A stretch of DNA of 64,000 nucleotides from Gamarada debralockiae (taxonomy: Eukaryota > Ascomycota > Leotiomycetes > Helotiales > Hyphodiscaceae). Each line of letters begins with the position of its first letter. Positions within the stretch are counted from its first letter, which is position 1. A program made the position numbers and the translations under genes. Below are positions 44,819-56,297 of this stretch, piece by piece. The notes under the pieces are model-generated. The model worked only from the letters and a program-made list of their open reading frames with translations. It was not told where the DNA came from and searched no databases. The stretch is from positions 62,001 to 126,000 of the forward strand of contig NXFV01001417.1 in the NCBI GenBank assembly GCA_002803225.1, given 5' to 3'.

Positions 44819-46724
44819 AGGAAATTCCAACTGAGAATCTAGTAGGGCAGCATTAATAAGAGTTTAGAAATTTTTAATTTGAAATGCATCATCGTGCGAA
44901 AGTCTCCCTTCCCTCATCCAAGATGCAAGTTGACGAGGAAGGCTTTAGCATTCTAGGCATGTCCATGTGGGTGTGTGAGAAGCCTTCCGTATCTGCCATC
45001 AAATCGCCATGTATCTGGTATCCGCTGAGATCTGCGCTATAAAAGGCTTTGTGTTTTAGCCTTCATCGACGAACAAGGTCTTCCGAAAGTGGACAAAACG
45101 CCCTACAATATCAGGCCGTTCCTCAGTAAATTGATGATGCCACATCCGGCTCCTGTCTACTCATCCCGCCGCCATGGTATGAGGGAACCGATCCGTGGCC
45201 GACTACCAAAAATAATGTATCGAAAGAGCAGTACACCCGCAGAATCCAAGGACGGTATAGTTTCTAGTCAGAAAGAGGGCTTTTAATAGAGACGTGCAAC
45301 ATGGGGAATACTCTGCTGGCCTCCTAAGTGACACGGGGTGGGCGTACTCTCTGTACTCGCAGCTGAGCTGAGCTGGTTAATGAACGGGATAAATGACGGC
45401 AGCCATGATGTCTCTCGGGTTGGGCAGAATCGAGTATATGAGGTACTGTCACGTGTACAAGTATTGTGGCACATGGGAGAAGAATGTATTGAAGAATCTA
45501 AAGAAAGAAAACCTGCATAATGGAGAAATCCTCTATGCTTATATAGATAGTAGCCAAGGACTAGTCAGGCCGATGTTAGGGATAGTCCGTAAATGGACGA
45601 ACGTTGAGTGATACCGTACTCCTAGTGTGCCTGTACACGTGACAGATATGAACTGCACAGAGTAAGTTACTCCGTAGACGATGCTTCGGACCCCAAGCGG
45701 CCTCGATGCAAAGGTTTAATTAGTCAACTTCGGTCTAGGTGTGACAGAACACACACTCGTATCCGCAGCAGGTCTGGCTTCAAAGTCGCCGACAATTAGA
45801 CATTGAACACTTTGAGGAATGAACTTCATGCTCACTTGGTACTAATCACACACGAGACCTCGTTGAATAAGGCAAGCATTAGATATGGAAAATTTTTGAA
45901 AAGAGGCAGTTCTATAAGGGCTTCAGGAGACAATGGAAATACCGAAGGAAGTGGATTATGTAATATAGACTAGTGCCCTTTAGGCTTAGCCTGCGGAATA
46001 GTTCATCGTACCCGGCGTCGTCTCGGCGAATATCGTTTTACCATACGCACGTTCAGGCTCATCCTCCTTTATGCGGAAGTCACGCATCTATTGAGGAAAT
46101 TCATGCTTCACATACTTTGTGCCCTGTCAAGATGCTCATATCCTGTGGCTGTGTGTCGGAATTGTCGTATCTAGACGAAACGAGACGAGTCCCATTCGCT
46201 AGAACCGACCAGTCGCGAGAGGGAGTAGGATGAATTTCTATCATCGTATAGCTACGTACTGCTTTCTCTTCGATCATATTCGTCCATTCCCCCGAGGACA
46301 CTATTGCCAAATGCACACACTTTCTAAGCCAAGCTTGCGTAACTCTAAGCTAGTTAAGTTTCAGGACGAAGGAGGCTAAGTTTGGCGGTACGACGAAGTC
46401 CAGGGATACTTGTACTAGAGCTAACTGAATATTAAAACATTACGCTATAGAAGTACTTTCAATCAATATAAGAACCCGAGGTGACTATCACAACTTGTGA
46501 CAAATTCCCTTATCGTTCCTTTCGAGCCATCTCTATCCATAGCCATCAATTTTCGGACGCCTGAGAGACCAAGCGCTCGATCACACTCATTTGATATTAG
46601 ATATCACGTTCACTCAACTTGCCAACGGTCCAGTGATTAGAAATCCGGGTCCATTCTCCTACACACTGCACCAAGTTCAATCTACTCTACATTACCCGAG
46701 CTACGCTATATCCAATTTTCGATA
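44819..46724. other. Long gene-free region
   Basis: No recognisable gene. A TATA-like CTATAAAAGG at about 45037 precedes a short frame (45089-45286) without known content. The right end is the promoter of the RTA1-like gene. Confidence 0.4.
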
Positions 46725-47668
46725 ATGTCGAACTCCACTATGATATTGAACGGAACGGTTCCTTCGGATTCAGCTGATGGGATCTTTCCATATAAGCCCA
46801 GCCAAGCAGGTCCAATCATCGCTGCCATGTTGTTTGGAGCCAGCGCTATCACACATTTGGTGATGATGATTCGACATAAGACTTGGTTCTATACATCAAT
46901 GACTGTTGGTGCTTTCAGTGAGTAGTTGCCAAATCTTTTCATTATATTTACCCATATGAAGGCCCACGTAACTCACGGTCAATAGTGATGACAGCTGGCT
47001 ATGTTTTCCGCTTTCTCGCTGCCAGAAGCCCTAACCAGATCATATACTACATCAACCAACAGATGTTCATTGTACTCCCCCCTTCACTCTATGCCGCCAC
47101 GATCTATATGATATACGGCCGAATTGTCCTCTTCGTTAACGCTCCCTCCGCGTCTATCATAAACCCACTTAAGGTCACCAAAATATTCGTCTGCGGCGAC
47201 GTGATGGCTTTCCTACTCCAGTCATCCGGTGGTGGAATGATGGCATCGTCTGGCCTCGCCAACCTGGGCCAGAAAATAATTCTCGGTGGTCTCCTGGTGC
47301 AGCTCGCCTTTTTCGGATTCTTTCTCTACATCGCCGTTACTTTTGACCGACGAATGGCGAAGTCACCGGCACGATATACCGTGCGGACTTATGGGAAGCA
47401 CACATGGAGACACCTGCTCTTGACCCTGCTTTGTGCAGCTGTGATCATTATTCTCAGATGCTTGTACCGCGTGGTAGAGTTTGGTCAGGGCCAGAAGGGC
47501 TATCTGATGGAGCATGAAATTTTCATGTACTTTGCGGACACGTTCCCTATGTTCATTGTACAGATTATGTTCCATTTCGTTCATGCTGGGAATGTTTTGC
47601 CGAAAGGTGGAATTAGCAAGAAGGTTACGGAGGGTGAGAGCTTCGTCAAGCTTCAGGACATTGAGTGA
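46725..47668 (+). CDS. RTA1-like seven-transmembrane protein (paralogue 2)
   Basis: Exons 46725-46917 and 46986-47668 (68-bp phase-1 intron), 291 aa. Family blocks in order: AGPIIAAMLFGASAITHL (helix 1), MTAGYVFRFLA (in place of the usual EVIGYxGR), QMFIVLPPSLYAATIYMIYGRIVLF, KIFVCGDVMAFLLQSSGGGMM, LGQKIILGGLLVQLAFFGFF, IILRCLYRVVEFGQG and the last helix IFMYFADTFPMFIVQIMFHFVHAG. RTA1-type proteins in yeast give resistance to amphiphilic sterol-like drugs, probably by moving lipids. Start ATG 46725 has a clean context. It marks the left end of the cluster that runs to 63121. Confidence 0.92.
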
Positions 47669-48452
47669 GTCAGAAATTGAATCACGCTGGATGAAACGGG
47701 GAACTTAATGCCTTTCATTATAAAGTCGAGGACGGATGCCAATCTAGCGCTGCTTGTAATTGCGGACAGCTTCGTTTTTTTTAACTAGTCAGTCGCTACC
47801 TCTAGTCTGTTACAACGAAATAATAGGATGTTGTTTTGTTGGGTGAATTTTATCACTTCCGTTATTAAATTCCCAGCACAATTTCTGCAAATTTAATAAA
47901 TAATAGCAGATGCTGTGGACATGCTTCATTCATTGGGGAGGCTGTAGCTGACATCGTGAGAAGTAATCAAGAGCCTCCCTGACGTCAATTGGACAATCAC
48001 CTTTCGGCTCATTACATCTGTCTGTGAGCTTCCTGCTTCTCTCCGATGGAGAATATCATGAATATTTATTTTTCGATCTACACTCTCCACTTTTTAATAC
48101 ACTAGCGGAGGAGGCAGAGTATAGCATGCTCAGAAAGTTGCTATGAATTTCTTCCTCATTCTTCCAGCTTTGGGATCATTTTACAAGGTAGCGTTATAAT
48201 CTGTCTATTGAAGAAGTGGGCAATGGCTCTGGGATAGACGAAAACATTTTACAAATGGCTGGTCTTTTATGCAGATTGGCTTCGTCTCGCTGATCTTGGA
48301 AAAATACTACGAGATATTGATATAAACGCTGGGTGCTTGCTCATAGGCTCATAGGCTCATAGTCTTTCATATCCTCTCTGTTCCTGGTCCTATCTCTAAT
48401 CTAATTGCCGGACCTAGTTACAACCAGCTTCTCACATAGAACACAGCTCATA
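47669..48452. other. Intergenic region
   Basis: 3' flanks of two convergent genes. AT-rich; CATAGGCTCATAGGCTCATAG short repeat near 48342-48362. No coding signal. Confidence 0.5.
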
Positions 48453-49378
48453 CTAGTAAGCAAGCCATCCACCATCTGCCACAACCTGAGCCCCATTCAA
48501 CTCACCAGCATCATCACTGCAGAGGAAAACACAAGTCTTCACCACTGTTTCCATATTACACATTGGCGGGTGTACAGCCATATTCTTCTGCAAAATACCA
48601 TAGCCTTCTTGATTTATGCCCTCGCTGAATGCGGAGTGGATGTTCGTCGGCATTGCGCCTGGCATAATAATATTGCATCGTATATTTGACTTGTTGTACG
48701 CGGCGGTAGTATTCTTGGTCAGACCGATAAGACCATGTTTACTAACAGTATACGCGGCACCTAATGAAACGTTAAAAACGTTGACCAGGTTCCCATGACT
48801 GCGAGAATGCCAGTGTTGGATCCATTCTCGCCTTATCCACGAGCCTGACAGCGGCAAAGGAAAGGATAGCAGCACCTACCACCAGCGAATCCTTTCAGAC
48901 TCGCCACACTTCCAATATTCAGAATAACTCCTCCCTCCTTTCGCTCGAGAAAATGCCCTACAGCAAGTTTCGTCATGATGAACGGTGCAGTCAGATTGAC
49001 AGCAATGACACGATCCCAAAGCGCTTTATCAAGAGCCTCCGGGGGATCAAACTTATCCATAATCCCAGCATTGTTCACCAGAATGTCTAGTTTTCTGAAC
49101 TTCGCAAAGAGCTTTTTGAACAAATCTTCTGCTGCCTGCGCATTCGTCACATCTGCTTCTAGTGCGAGGACAGAGTTGGTGGAACCGGCGGGGACTAAGT
49201 CCGTGAGTTCGGCACTGGTGGTGGAGAGCATTGCCGGGTTGATATCAACGATAACGACGTTTGCGCCTTGTGCAACAAATTCCACTGCAATTCCTTTACC
49301 AAAGCCACCGGCGCCGCCCGTGATGAGAGCAGTTTTGCCCGCAAATGAGAGCGCGACGGGCATCTTGTAGAAGGGCAA
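48453..49378 (-). CDS. Short-chain dehydrogenase/reductase (cluster SDR 1)
   Basis: Two exons, 49378-48880 and 48760-48453, around a 119-bp phase-1 intron, for 268 aa. Start ATG 49378 (MPFYKMPVALSFAGK); Met6 is an alternative. Cofactor loop TGGAGGFGKG (about residues 20-29), acidic residue in VVIVDIN suggesting NAD, then EADVTN, NNAGIMDKF, ILNIGSVASLKG (catalytic Ser) and YTVSKHG (Tyr170, Lys174). The end GELNGAQVVADGGWLAY is typical of classical SDRs. It resembles bacterial-type 3-oxoacyl reductase or alcohol dehydrogenase SDRs. Divergent from SDR 2 at 50259 across a promoter with three 59-bp repeats. In this context it may oxidise or reduce an aglycone hydroxyl. Confidence 0.92.
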
Positions 49379-50258
49379 TTACACTATTCGTAGCTTTAAA
49401 GAACGAAGATATCAATACGAAATCGAAAATGAAGTTGATGACTTCATTGAAATGCTTTGATTCTGAGGCTGTAGATAGTCTAAAGTAGAGCAACATATAC
49501 GCCAAAGGGGGAGAAACCTAGTAGGATGCATATGAAAACGAAATATCTGCAAGTCGTGGTAACGAGACAATCACACCATCAGTAAAATGATTTGTCGACA
49601 CGGGATAGACTGTGATCCGAAAGACTAACGGTTCCCAATTCCTCGCTGGTCAGCGTCCCGCTCGCTAATCTAGCCCTGGGCCGACAAGCAGCAGAGCAGG
49701 CAAATTTTGATCAAGTAGTTCATTGCTAAAGTAGAAGCGGACTATCGGGGAGAGGTTCAGCCGAGTTGAAATACGCAGCTGTCGTGAGCGCCATAAGCCT
49801 GACCACGGACGGCGTAGGTCCGAGGGCTGTTCGGCTTCGGCAACTTGAGACGAAGGTATAGCGCCATCGTACACTTGCGTACACTAGTAATGCTGCCTGT
49901 GCACATTCCAGCCAGGAGCCAACTATCGTACACTTGCGTACACTAGTAATGTGGCCTGTGCACATTCAAGCCAGCAGCCAACTATCGTACACTTGCGTAC
50001 ACTAGTGATGTAGCCTGCGCACATTCAAGCCAGCAGCCAACGGCTATGAGTGAGGTAATGCATGAGTATCAAGATGCGAATTGAACTCTGCTTAACAATT
50101 CTATGCAAACTCCATAACCTGGCCGAGAGCATTGCCGAGAAAAGAGGGTACGGATAACCTACCAAAAGTACACTCGACGCGCTCCTGAAAGACTTATTCC
50201 AAGTCACAGCAGGTTGAGTAGCCAGACTCATTTCTTCACAACATATTACGATTTTATA
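49379..50258. promoter_or_regulatory. Divergent promoter between the two cluster SDRs
   Basis: 880 bp between start codons pointing outward. Contains the three-unit 59-bp tandem repeat at 49866-50042 with six CGTACAC words. Because similar words occur in the GH78/GH3 divergent promoter, it is a candidate regulatory region of the cluster. Confidence 0.6.
49866..50042. repeat. 59-bp tandem repeat, three units
   Basis: Units start at 49866, 49925 and 49984, each beginning ATCGTACACTTGCGTACACT and ending with AGCCAAC-type sequence; units differ at a few positions. Inside each unit CGTACACTTG is followed directly by CGTACACTAG, so the CGTACAC word recurs with a 10-bp step, about one helical turn. 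Confidence 0.92.
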
Positions 50259-51230
50259 ATGGCTTCTTTCAACGGCAAAGTTATTGCCATTACTGGTGTC
50301 GCCTCAGGCATCGGTCGTGCAACGGCTCAATTGCTCGCCAGCCGAGAAGCTACCTTGTCTCTCGCCGATGTTCAAGAAGTCCAGCTTAATGAGCTTGCTG
50401 AATCGTTGAGAAAGAGAGGTGCAAAAGTCATGGCAATGGTGATTAATGTCAAAGACAGAGCTTCTGTGGATAATTGGATCAAGAAGACAGTGGAAAAATA
50501 CGGCGCCCTGCATGGTGCAGCCAATGTCGCAGCTGTTATTGGACCGAACATGGGAAAGAAAAGAATTGTCGACATGGAAGATGATTCTGAATGGGATTTG
50601 GTGATGGGTGTGAACGCATATGGGACGTATGTCTGAATCTTTTCCTTCTTCATATACATCTTCCTGGTTCATTCCTGCTTGGGTGGATGCAAAACTTGTT
50701 CCACGAAATATAGTCTCCAGTCTGACGCAATCTCTTTTCCTATAAGATACAACTGCTTAAGAGCCGAATTGAGGCACATGGGGTCTGGTGCGGCGATAGT
50801 GAACGTAGCCAGCACTGCTGGTCTAATGGGCCATCCTTGCGGAGCCCTATACGCGGCGAGCAAACATGCTGTGATTGGATTGACCCGCACGGCTGCAAAG
50901 GAGGCTGGATCTCAAAACATCAGGATCAATGTAGTTGCCCCGTAAGTCATCTAATCCCATTGTTTTACTCCTATAGCGCGGCTGTTGTATGCGAAGAGAT
51001 TACAGGCTGTATGTATACTGACTCACTCCGGATGAAGGGGAATGGTTGAAACTCCAATGCTTACAAAGCTACATGAACTGAGTGGTTTTGAGAGTCCCAC
51101 AGATATCGCTGCACTCCAGAGACCAGGCCAGCCCGAAGAAATTGCCCGAGTCCTGGCTTTCCTTCTCAGTGAGGACAGCAGCTACGTGACAGGCGCAGTG
51201 CACATTGTAGACGGAGGAATGCTATGCTAG
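50259..51230 (+). CDS. Short-chain dehydrogenase/reductase (cluster SDR 2)
   Basis: Three exons, 50259-50626, 50747-50941 and 51038-51230, join in frame for 251 aa; introns 120 and 96 bp. Start ATG 50259 (MASFNGKVIAITG). Cofactor loop TGVASGIGRA (residues 12-21), LADVQ acidic strand end, AANVAAVIGP at the NNAG position (a variant lacking the usual NAG), IVNVASTAGL with catalytic Ser145, and YAASKHAVIGLTR (Tyr158, Lys162). C-terminal RINVVAPGMVETPM and VTGAVHIVDGGM are typical. Family members oxidise or reduce secondary alcohols and ketones. Together with SDR 1 it shares the repeat-bearing divergent promoter, pointing to co-regulation. Confidence 0.92.
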
Positions 51231-51816
51231 ATAGCAAAAGCCTCAAGTAATAATATATCACTTATTCAAAGCAAGGGGTTAATAATATGTACTTGTACTT
51301 GGCAGCAGCAACTTGACTGACCTTGGACTTTAAGTCGGGTGACCCGGGACTGCGAGCCCCTATCGGTGAAGTAAACCTGGCCAGAAGTTGTGAAGAAAAT
51401 AAAAATTTATGAGAAATTTCAAGCATTTGGGGAAAGAAACGAGCCGCTCGTAGAACGAGCTATACGTAGAAGCATGCATGGTTGACGAGGGACTGGGACC
51501 GCGAGGGGAGGCGGACGCTAACTCTCTTGGTTGCTGTAAGCTGTGTGACGGACCCTATTTCTGTGGGCAATTGAATGAGGGATGGTGTACGAATGTTTGC
51601 TGGGCAACACGCGTAATACGACAGCGCCAGAAAAGGCCATAACTCCCAAACCTCTATGTCTCCTTAGTTTCCTGAATGAATTTGTAGGCATCGAGCCCCA
51701 GAGATATAAATTGATTGTGATTCGAACGATTCACCTTCAATCAAATTAATTTGTTCTTTTCTAGGACCATCTATTTCCAATTCCAGTTAATTTCTTCCGA
51801 AGTCCCTGGGGAAAAA
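51231..51816. other. Intergenic region, promoter of RTA1-like paralogue 3
   Basis: No coding signal. One isolated GTGTACGA word at 51585-51592, the same core as in the two repeat-bearing cluster promoters; one copy alone is not significant. Confidence 0.5.
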
Positions 51817-52835
51817 ATGAGCAGCGACAAAATATCGGATTTCAAATTCTATCATTATGACCCATCCCTGGCAGCCGCCGTCTTATTCATCATCCTCTTT
51901 ATCACTTCGACTAGCCTCCATATGTACCAGATGCTGCGGACCCGTACTTGGTTTTTCATTCCTTTTGTCATTGGAGGCCTTTGTAAGTTGCAGTACCTAC
52001 ATTTGTAGCACATATATCCTTGATAGCTAACCACATTGCTTACAGTTGAATGGATAGGATACGTTGGCAGAGCAGCATCAAGTCCACAATCACCAAATTG
52101 GACGTTAGGCCCGTATCTTATTCAAACACTCTTCATCCTTGTTGCTCCTGCTCTCCTCGCAGCGTCGATTTACATGGAGCTTGGCCGCATCATTCTGCTG
52201 GCTGGCGGAGAATGTCACGCAACGATTAAACGGAGGTGGCTTACGAAGGTATTCGTTTGCGGGGATATCTTTTCTTTTCTGCTGCAAGGCTCTGGTTAGT
52301 CCTCTATTTTGACGAACCTCACCCTCTTGATGAATGTTTTTACTGACAATTTAACAAAGGTGGTGGTTTACAGGCGGGTGGCACTCAATCATTGTTGGAT
52401 CTTGGTGCCCACGTCGTAGTCGGAGGTCTCTTCGTCCAGCTCCTGTTCTTCGGCCTCTTCATCGCTGTCGCGGTTTCCTTCGATTTTAAGATACGCAAAG
52501 CGCCGACCATCCAGTCTCAAACCAACTACCAGTGGCGAAAACACCTGAACGCTCTGTATGGCGCCAGCATTCTCATCATGATCAGATCGATTTTCAGGGT
52601 CGTCGAATACCTGCAGGGTTTTGATGGGTATCTCCTCAGCCACGAAGCTTTCCTCTATGCCTTCGATGCCGTTCTGATGTTCGTCGTCATGGTCTTATTC
52701 AATTACATCCACCCGAGCGAAATCCGCGCGTGGCTGCATGGCGGTTTAGCTTCAAAAAACGGTTTCAAGCTTTATGCTGTCAAAGTGGCAAACCAGCGGC
52801 CCCCCTTTGAGATTTCAGGAGACGTCGAGCAATGA
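51817..52835 (+). CDS. RTA1-like seven-transmembrane protein (paralogue 3)
   Basis: Three exons, 51817-51982, 52046-52294 and 52360-52835, for 296 aa; introns 63 and 65 bp, both phase 1. The protein starts MSSDKISDFKFYHYDPSLAA, with helix 1 AAVLFIILFITSTSLHMYQ, FEWIGYVGRAA (the GYxGR block), PYLIQTLFILVAPALLAASIYMELGRIIL, KVFVCGDIFSFLLQGSGGGLQ (split by intron 2), GAHVVVGGLFVQLLFFGLF, IMIRSIFRVVEYLQGFDGYL and the last helix AVLMFVVMVLFNYIHP. All conserved blocks are present. It sits between SDR 2 and the monooxygenase on the same strand, so it likely belongs to the cluster and may protect the membrane or export a lipophilic intermediate. Confidence 0.93.
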
Positions 52836-53603
52836 TTTTTTTCTCCTTTGTTCGGGTTTGATGACAGTGTGGTGGAATGTAACATCAAGGCTATGGCTAG
52901 AAATTTGTCGTTTAGAGGGGGGGACTAGATAGATAGGCGTTTAGAGAGCAGCTAGGGGTAGAATTAAAGGTCAGGTATCTTGCAATACAAGTTTCTTTTG
53001 TTAAACCTGCCGTAGAAGCCCAGGTCTTTGAAGAGGAATCAAAGTCATATTTTGCACACTTAAATAATTCTGGTACGTATTAGCTGTCCTTCCAAATCCG
53101 TAATTCGAGAAGAAGCTTCAGTTCATAGCAAATGGCCTCTCACTGGCTGCCCTGCCGAAGATACTCCTTCTGACTGCTGGGCTGGACTAAGTCGCGACTG
53201 GCCAGCAGTAAACTCCGCCCGTCCGGAATTGTGAATTCCCGAATGGTAATACGGAGTAACAACTTGACAGTTATCTAACTGCAAATATAAGCGAGGGGGC
53301 GTATTCGTATGCGTATTGCCAGTGAACACATATTCCCTGTTCTCGTCGCATTCGTCAATCTCCATTAGATTTCAATTCCACTCCGACATATTTTGTCAAG
53401 CCACGGCAGAGGACGGCACACTTCCTATCCGATAGGTAGGCAACCTGCTATATAATTACTTAATAAGGTTTCATGTTGATTTTGTAGTATCGGCCACGCT
53501 ACCTTCTCTGACAAGTGACAACCAGCTATTCGCACAGATAAACTTGTCGTCTTGTCTACGTCTCGAAGCCATCTCATCCTTTGTCTATCAGTGTCCTCCA
53601 AAC
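52836..53603. other. Intergenic region upstream of the monooxygenase
   Basis: Non-coding, with AT-rich parts. Words CGTATTCGTATGCGTATT near 53299-53317 are only loosely similar to the CGTACA elements. Confidence 0.5.
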
Positions 53604-55831
53604 ATGGTCTACGAGGCCCCAAATATCACGTTCCGGTCGCCTAATAACCGGAGGCTTCGAATAGTCACGATTGGAGCTGGGTTCAGCGGGATCTTGTGCG
53701 CTTATCAATTCGAGAAACAACTACAAAACGTGGAACATCAGATCTACGAGAAGAATCCCGACGTTGGGGGAGCTTGGTTTGAGAACAGATATCCTGGATG
53801 TGCCTGCGATGTGAGCTTTCCAACAGTTTTCGACAATAGTCTAGAAATAATTAATCGGCCTTAGGTCCCATCACATGCCTACGCTTTTAATTTTGCTCTA
53901 AATGTTAGTAGTACTCTCCTGAAATTTGTCACATTTGGTTGATTTCAGTAGCCTGATTGGGCGAAATATTTCTCGGAAGCTCCAGATATTCAGAAATATC
54001 TTGCCAAAGTCACAGACGTCTTAGGTCTGAGGAGGTACATGATGTTCAACCACAAAGTGACTGCCGCTATTTGGAATAAACAGAGCGGAAAATGGGAACT
54101 GCAGGTACGAGAAACTGCAAAAGATGGCACTATCAGGGTTTTCAAGGACGAATGCGTGAGTCCCAAGCCAGCCAAATTTTGTCCCACTAATGCCTTTCGA
54201 GGATGTGCTGATCCAAGCCTCCGGGCTTCTTAACACTTCCAAATGGCCCACTATTGAGGGCATGTCGGATTTCAAAGGTCGGTTATGCCACACGGCAGCT
54301 TGGCCAGCTGGCTACACCAAGGATGAATGGAGCAAAGAAAGGATAGCAGTAGTCGGATCTGGATCCAGTAGTCTACAAACGGTGGCAACTATGCAGCCAC
54401 ATGTGAAGCATATGGATATTTTTATTAGGACCGGAGTCTGGTTCATAGCGATGGGTGGGAATGATGGGAATAATGTACTGTCATCTCTTTCAGGTTTGGA
54501 CTTCGCTAAATTTGATAGATCAATTGCGAGTAACCCCTTTCGGAGGAAAAGCATTTCACTTCTCACCGCTTCACAGACACGCCAGAGCAGATTGCAAAAC
54601 TCCGATCAAGCAAAGAGTTATTGGTTGAGAAAGCTCGAGAGTTCGAGACTCTGGCAAACTCAGGCTGGCCGGCTATGTTTCTGAACAGTGAGTTGAACGA
54701 ATATATGCGTCAGGTTTGTATACACTCGCGATGTGATTCGTTCGCTGACGAATCAAAAGGAAAGCTTCCAGCGAATGAAGAGAATTATCAGAGATGAGAA
54801 GCTTCTTCAAGGATTCACTCCTAACTTTGCCTTTGGCTGCAGAAGGGTGACACCGTGCGTTGTCTCTCTCTTTCTCTGTACGTAAGCACTAAGAAATGAT
54901 AGGGGTGACCCATATATGCTTGCCATACAACAACCGAACGTTGATGTCCATTTCACGCCAGTGGTCAGGATTGTCCAGGACGGAGTGGTTGGAGAAGATG
55001 GCATCTTCCGTAAAGTTGATTCTATTGTTATGGCAACTGGTTTCGACACTACATATCGACCGGCTTACTCGATAGTTGGTGAAGATGGTGTCGATCTGAG
55101 TGAAAAATGGAAAGACCAGCCAGAAGGGTACCTTGGTGTTGCTATTCCAGGATTTCCAAATCTCGTTTGTTAGTATTTTATCTGATTATTCTTCATTAAG
55201 TCCTTTAGCTGATTGAAACACTAAGCATTCTTCGGTCCTACGTGGCCTGTGGCAAGCGGATCAGTTGTAGGTTCACTGAATGCCGTGGCTGGATACGCCG
55301 TCAAGGTGATTAAAAAGATGCAAGAAGACATGATCAAATCCTGGTCGCCACGTCAAGATGTTACCGAGGAATTTAATCAGCATAGTCAAACGCTGATGAA
55401 GCACTTGGTCTGGACGGATAGTTGTAGAAGCTGGTGTAAGCACACGAGTTCCGCAATTTCGGCCCCCAGCCTCTCCCTGTCGTTGCGCTGACTTACCTTC
55501 CAGACAAAAATAACGAAACAGGACGTGTTAATGCCATCTGGCCGGGAAGTGCGTTGCATTTCCAAGAAGTACTCCGCGAGCCGCGTTGGGAGGATTTCGA
55601 AATACGATATATGAACGTACGATTACTGTCTTCTGCAATTTTCCTAGTACTAATTACTACCTCTAGCCGCATAATCGGTGGGCGTTCTTGGGCCAAGGTT
55701 TCACAATAGCTGAGAGGAATCCTGGCTATGACTTGGCTCCGTACCTCAAGGTCGAGTTCCTAGATGATCGTTTTTATGCATCAACAAATGAAACTGGGTC
55801 GAATAGGATTTTTGACGTTCAGAAGGAGTGA
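53604..55831 (+). CDS. Baeyer-Villiger-type FAD monooxygenase
   Basis: A ten-exon gene of 579 aa. Exons: 53604-53810, 53865-53903, 53952-54155, 54202-54474, 54546-54713, 54760-54854, 54903-55168, 55226-55435, 55504-55616, 55667-55831. Rossmann FAD loop IGAGFSG (Gly24-Gly29), [28 protein letters not shown] across the first splice, then [12 protein letters not shown] (Phe174-Pro185), an exact match to the Baeyer-Villiger fingerprint FxGxxxHxxxWP. The NADPH loop is [10 protein letters not shown] (Gly202-Ser207) and [11 protein letters not shown] is the ATG motif. These enzymes insert oxygen next to a ketone, turning it into an ester or lactone. The intron at 54475-54545 has weak ends (GTACTG, GGAG) and is the least certain join. 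Both neighbours to the left are SDR and RTA1-like genes; to the right are two glycosidases. Confidence 0.87.
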
Positions 55832-56297
55832 TATTTCAGTTTTAGCAAAGAGTGTTCCACCAACCGCCTTAAATAGGCGCTTTTAAATTATCTACATTCT
55901 TTTGCCGTTCCCACGGGTCTAGATACTGCTTTCCAAGAATCTTCCCACTCGTGAGCTTTGATCGACACTAAGGGGTTACTTCTCTGGTCGCGGCGGCGGG
56001 GCGGGAATTCTGGGCTCGGTTGAAGTTTAATCTGAGACAATGAGATATATTTTGTTTGGAATTTGAAGCATTCTCTCATCGTTTATCCTTGTTCCAAGAT
56101 GAGGAGAGTAAACTATACGCATCTCACTTTTTTTACTTGCAGTTCTGTAATATGAGTAGTTGAATGCAATTAATAAAGTCAGAGTAGTAGCGCTCGATTT
56201 CTTCTGAAGCAAGAGGATCAATTTCAGGGCAATTATATAACAGGATCGCAGGATGGCAAGCAGTGGACCTTATATAGCAAATCTCAGAACCTCTTCC
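55832..56297. other. Intergenic region, convergent 3' flanks
   Basis: Between the ends of the monooxygenase and GH78 genes. No coding signal. Confidence 0.5.

Noticed and set aside
48405..48798. Plus-strand frames over the 3' part of SDR 1
   Set aside because: They are antisense shadows of the SDR exon, which has complete motifs.
49866..50042. CRISPR-like repeat array
   Set aside because: Units are directly adjacent without unique spacers, and the genome is eukaryotic; these are tandem promoter repeats.
53811..53864. Premature stop in the monooxygenase after NSLEIINRP
   Set aside because: The stop lies in a GTGAGC..TTAG intron; removing it restores the conserved CDVPSHAY block.
54475..54713. 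Frameshift in the monooxygenase
   Set aside because: A 71-bp in-phase intron (54475-54545) explains the change of frame, and all later exons continue the family sequence.
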